NCBI RefSeq assembly: GCF_034424215.1
Contig: NZ_CP139960.1
Span: 2,666,001 to 2,730,000 of the forward strand
Reading direction: 5' to 3'
Length of the DNA stretch: 64,000 nucleotides
DNA from: Niabella yanshanensis
GTDB lineage: Bacteria; Bacteroidota; Bacteroidia; Chitinophagales; Chitinophagaceae
In this document: positions 62,644-64,000 of the stretch, one piece after another
How positions within the stretch are numbered: the stretch's first letter is position 1
Layout: every line of letters starts with the position of its first letter
Translations under genes and position numbers: made by a program
The notes under the pieces: generated by a model
Told to the model about the DNA's origin: nothing
Seen by the model: the letters and a program-made list of their open reading frames with translations, nothing else
Databases searched by the model: none

Positions 62644-62674
62644 TTTCCAGTTCCCTTTTTATCATTTATTTTTG
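62644..62674 (+). promoter_or_regulatory. promoter for cysE
   Basis: -7 box TATTTTTG (62667-62674) and TTTC (62644-62647) at 19-nt spacing, one base from the -33 consensus; start near 62681, 17 bp before the ATG. Confidence 0.55.
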
Positions 62675-62697
62675 TCTACTGTGTTAATAGGATAAAA

Positions 62698-63531
62698 ATG
62701 AGTGAAGATTTTATCAAGTTTTTGTTTAATAGAAATTCCAGGTGCTTTTCTGGCTTCCCCGATAAGGGCGCGGTAGAAAGTTTTATCGATGAATTGTATA
62801 CCGTACTGTTTCTCCCGAATGATATTGATCATAAATGCGAGGCACAGTTAAGAGACCAGTTTACATCGTTAAAAGATAAGTTTAGCCATTTGCTGCAGGA
62901 TGTGATACAGGATCCCCAGGCGATACAGGATATAAGAGATGGCTATTTCGAATCGCTGCCATCCCTCTTTACCCTGCTATTGAAAGATGCTGAAGCCCTT
63001 CTGCAGTCAGACCCTGCTGCAAAATCGCTCGAAGAAGTAATGGCTGCTTATCCCGGATTTTACGCTACAGCAGTCTATCGCTTATCGCATCAGTTACACG
63101 AGCTGGAAGTACCGGTATTGCCCCGTCTTTTCAGCGAGTACGCTCATGGTAAAACAGGCATCGATATCCACCCCGGCGCCACAATAGGTCATTCTTTCAG
63201 TATTGATCATGGTACCGGTGTTGTAATTGGAGAAACATCCCTGATAGGCAACCATGTAAAAATTTACCAGGGTGTAACCCTTGGTGCGTTAAGCGTAGCT
63301 AAAACACTGGCTACCACCAAGCGACATCCTACTATTGAAGATAATGTAGTCATTTACTCGGGCGCCACGATACTGGGTGGTAATACGGTTATCGGAAAAG
63401 ACAGTATCATAGGCGGTAATGTGTGGTTAACCAACAGTGTACCAAATAATTCCGTGGTTTATCATAAAAGCGAGGTGAATGTAAAAGACCTGCTGCCACC
63501 TGAAGAAAATATTTTGAATTTTGTAATCTGA
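62698..63531 (+). CDS. cysE: serine O-acetyltransferase
   Basis: CysE makes O-acetylserine from serine and acetyl-CoA, the committed step of cysteine synthesis. The 277-residue protein has an N-terminal helical region (about 1-150), then left-handed beta-helix hexapeptide repeats with [19 protein letters not shown] and YQGVTLGAL (catalytic His/Asp region). The C-terminal tail ends with Ile-type residues, which in CysE can interact with CysK. The cysK-like gene follows on the same strand. Confidence 0.95.
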   Translation: MSEDFIKFLFNRNSRCFSGFPDKGAVESFIDELYTVLFLPNDIDHKCEAQLRDQFTSLKDKFSHLLQDVIQDPQAIQDIRDGYFESLPSLFTLLLKDAEALLQSDPAAKSLEEVMAAYPGFYATAVYRLSHQLHELEVPVLPRLFSEYAHGKTGIDIHPGATIGHSFSIDHGTGVVIGETSLIGNHVKIYQGVTLGALSVAKTLATTKRHPTIEDNVVIYSGATILGGNTVIGKDSIIGGNVWLTNSVPNNSVVYHKSEVNVKDLLPPEENILNFVI

Positions 63532-63611
63532 TTGATAATATCAGTTTTCAGATAAGCAGTTTTCGGCTGTCATCTGTCAGCTACCATCATCAGTCAACTA
63601 AAAAACATACA
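63532..63611. repeat. word-like repeat spacer between cysE and cysK
   Basis: The spacer is composed of variants of TCAGnT and GCTGTCA words (ATCAGTTTTCAGATAAGCAG, GCTGTCATCTGTCAGCTACC). It resembles the other short self-similar spacers in this window. No promoter box is evident. Confidence 0.5.
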
Positions 63612-64000
63612 TTGAAAGCACAAAACATCCTGCAAACAATTGGTAATACGCCACATGTTCAAATCAACCACCTTTTTGGCAATAACCATAAGGTATGGAT
63701 CAAGCTGGAAAAAGCCAACCCCGGCGGCAGCATTAAGGACCGTATCGCTTTGGCGATGATTGAAGATGCCGAGCAAAAAGGTTTATTACATAAGGATTCG
63801 GTTATTATTGAACCTACCAGTGGGAATACGGGTATCGGGTTGGCCCTGGTTGCGGCGGTAAAAGGATATAAATTAATACTGGTGATGCCGGAAAGCATGA
63901 GCGTGGAGCGCCGGAAACTGATGAGTGTGTATGGCGCTGAATTTGTATTGACACCACGTGAGAGAGGTATGACCGGAGCGATTGAAAAAGCCAATGAACT
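63612..64000 (+). CDS. cysteine synthase (O-acetylserine sulfhydrylase), partial
   Basis: The frame starts at TTG 63612 and runs through the window edge; 129 codons are visible. PLP-lysine motif NPGGSIKDR (about 36-44) and the PTSGNTGIG loop identify the CysK/CysM family, which makes cysteine from O-acetylserine and sulfide. Which paralogue it is cannot be told from the partial sequence. The ATG is absent near the conserved start, so TTG is likely. It follows cysE by 80 bp. Confidence 0.93.
   Translation, partial: MKAQNILQTIGNTPHVQINHLFGNNHKVWIKLEKANPGGSIKDRIALAMIEDAEQKGLLHKDSVIIEPTSGNTGIGLALVAAVKGYKLILVMPESMSVERRKLMSVYGAEFVLTPRERGMTGAIEKANE

Noticed and set aside
1-64000. tRNA, rRNA, tmRNA or other standard RNA genes
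   Set aside because: I saw no cloverleaf or conserved RNA signatures by eye, though a covariance-model search was not possible.

Overview
The window reads as a chromosomal segment of a member of the Bacteroidota, most likely family Chitinophagaceae (inference from gene content; I ran no search). Supporting signs are the -7 boxes of form TAnnTTTG instead of sigma70 boxes, weak or absent Shine-Dalgarno sequences, many GTG/TTG starts, tandem OmpH/Skp genes beside bamA, a RicT/PSP1 protein, a DUF4988 lipoprotein, a LytTR regulator and a TPR histidine kinase. There is no rRNA, tRNA, CRISPR array, transposase or integrase that I can recognise.

Layout. 1-2.7 kb: assimilatory sulfate reduction operon on the minus strand (peroxiredoxin, cysH, cysD), with a structured spacer between cysH and cysD. 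2.7-6.4 kb: TPR histidine kinase, AraC-type and LytTR regulators. 6.6-13.1 kb: accessory plus-strand cluster of exported or unknown proteins (collagen-like/OmpA-like lipoprotein, LGFP-repeat protein, 41-residue Lys-rich peptide, second collagen-like lipoprotein, four unknowns and a membrane protein). 13.1-20.3 kb: Rrf2 regulator with its own palindromic operator, an LptF/LptG permease with a charged insertion, ffh, rpsP, rimM and small genes. 20.4-24.5 kb: a truncated, diverged dinB copy, an XRE regulator, a two-gene module of unknown function, then an intact dinB. 24.5-35 kb: AAA/DUF4143 ATPase behind three tandem 32-bp repeats, kbl, ABC1 kinase with TetR, secreted hydrolases and peptidases, a foldback repeat element and an SDR.

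35-45 kb: conserved envelope and housekeeping genes (uppS, bamA, two skp-like genes, murI, rpmH, rnpA, yidD, acpS). 45-57 kb: ricT, holB, a persulfide dioxygenase-like metallo-hydrolase, a LUD protein, ftsH, rsfS, birA, GDPD, YceI and DUF2461. 57-62.6 kb: a minus-strand run of seven genes with two ABC exporters, a YtrA-type GntR regulator, a DUF2807-like protein and a thioredoxin-like membrane protein, headed by inverted-repeat operators. 62.7-64 kb: cysE and the first part of cysK/cysM, so cysteine biosynthesis genes lie at both ends of the window.

The main points for follow-up are the structured spacer between cysH and cysD, the dinB-flanked island with its two-gene module, the collagen/LGFP/OmpA surface cluster with its microprotein, the operator architectures at the Rrf2, peroxiredoxin and GntR promoters, and the foldback element near 30.5 kb.
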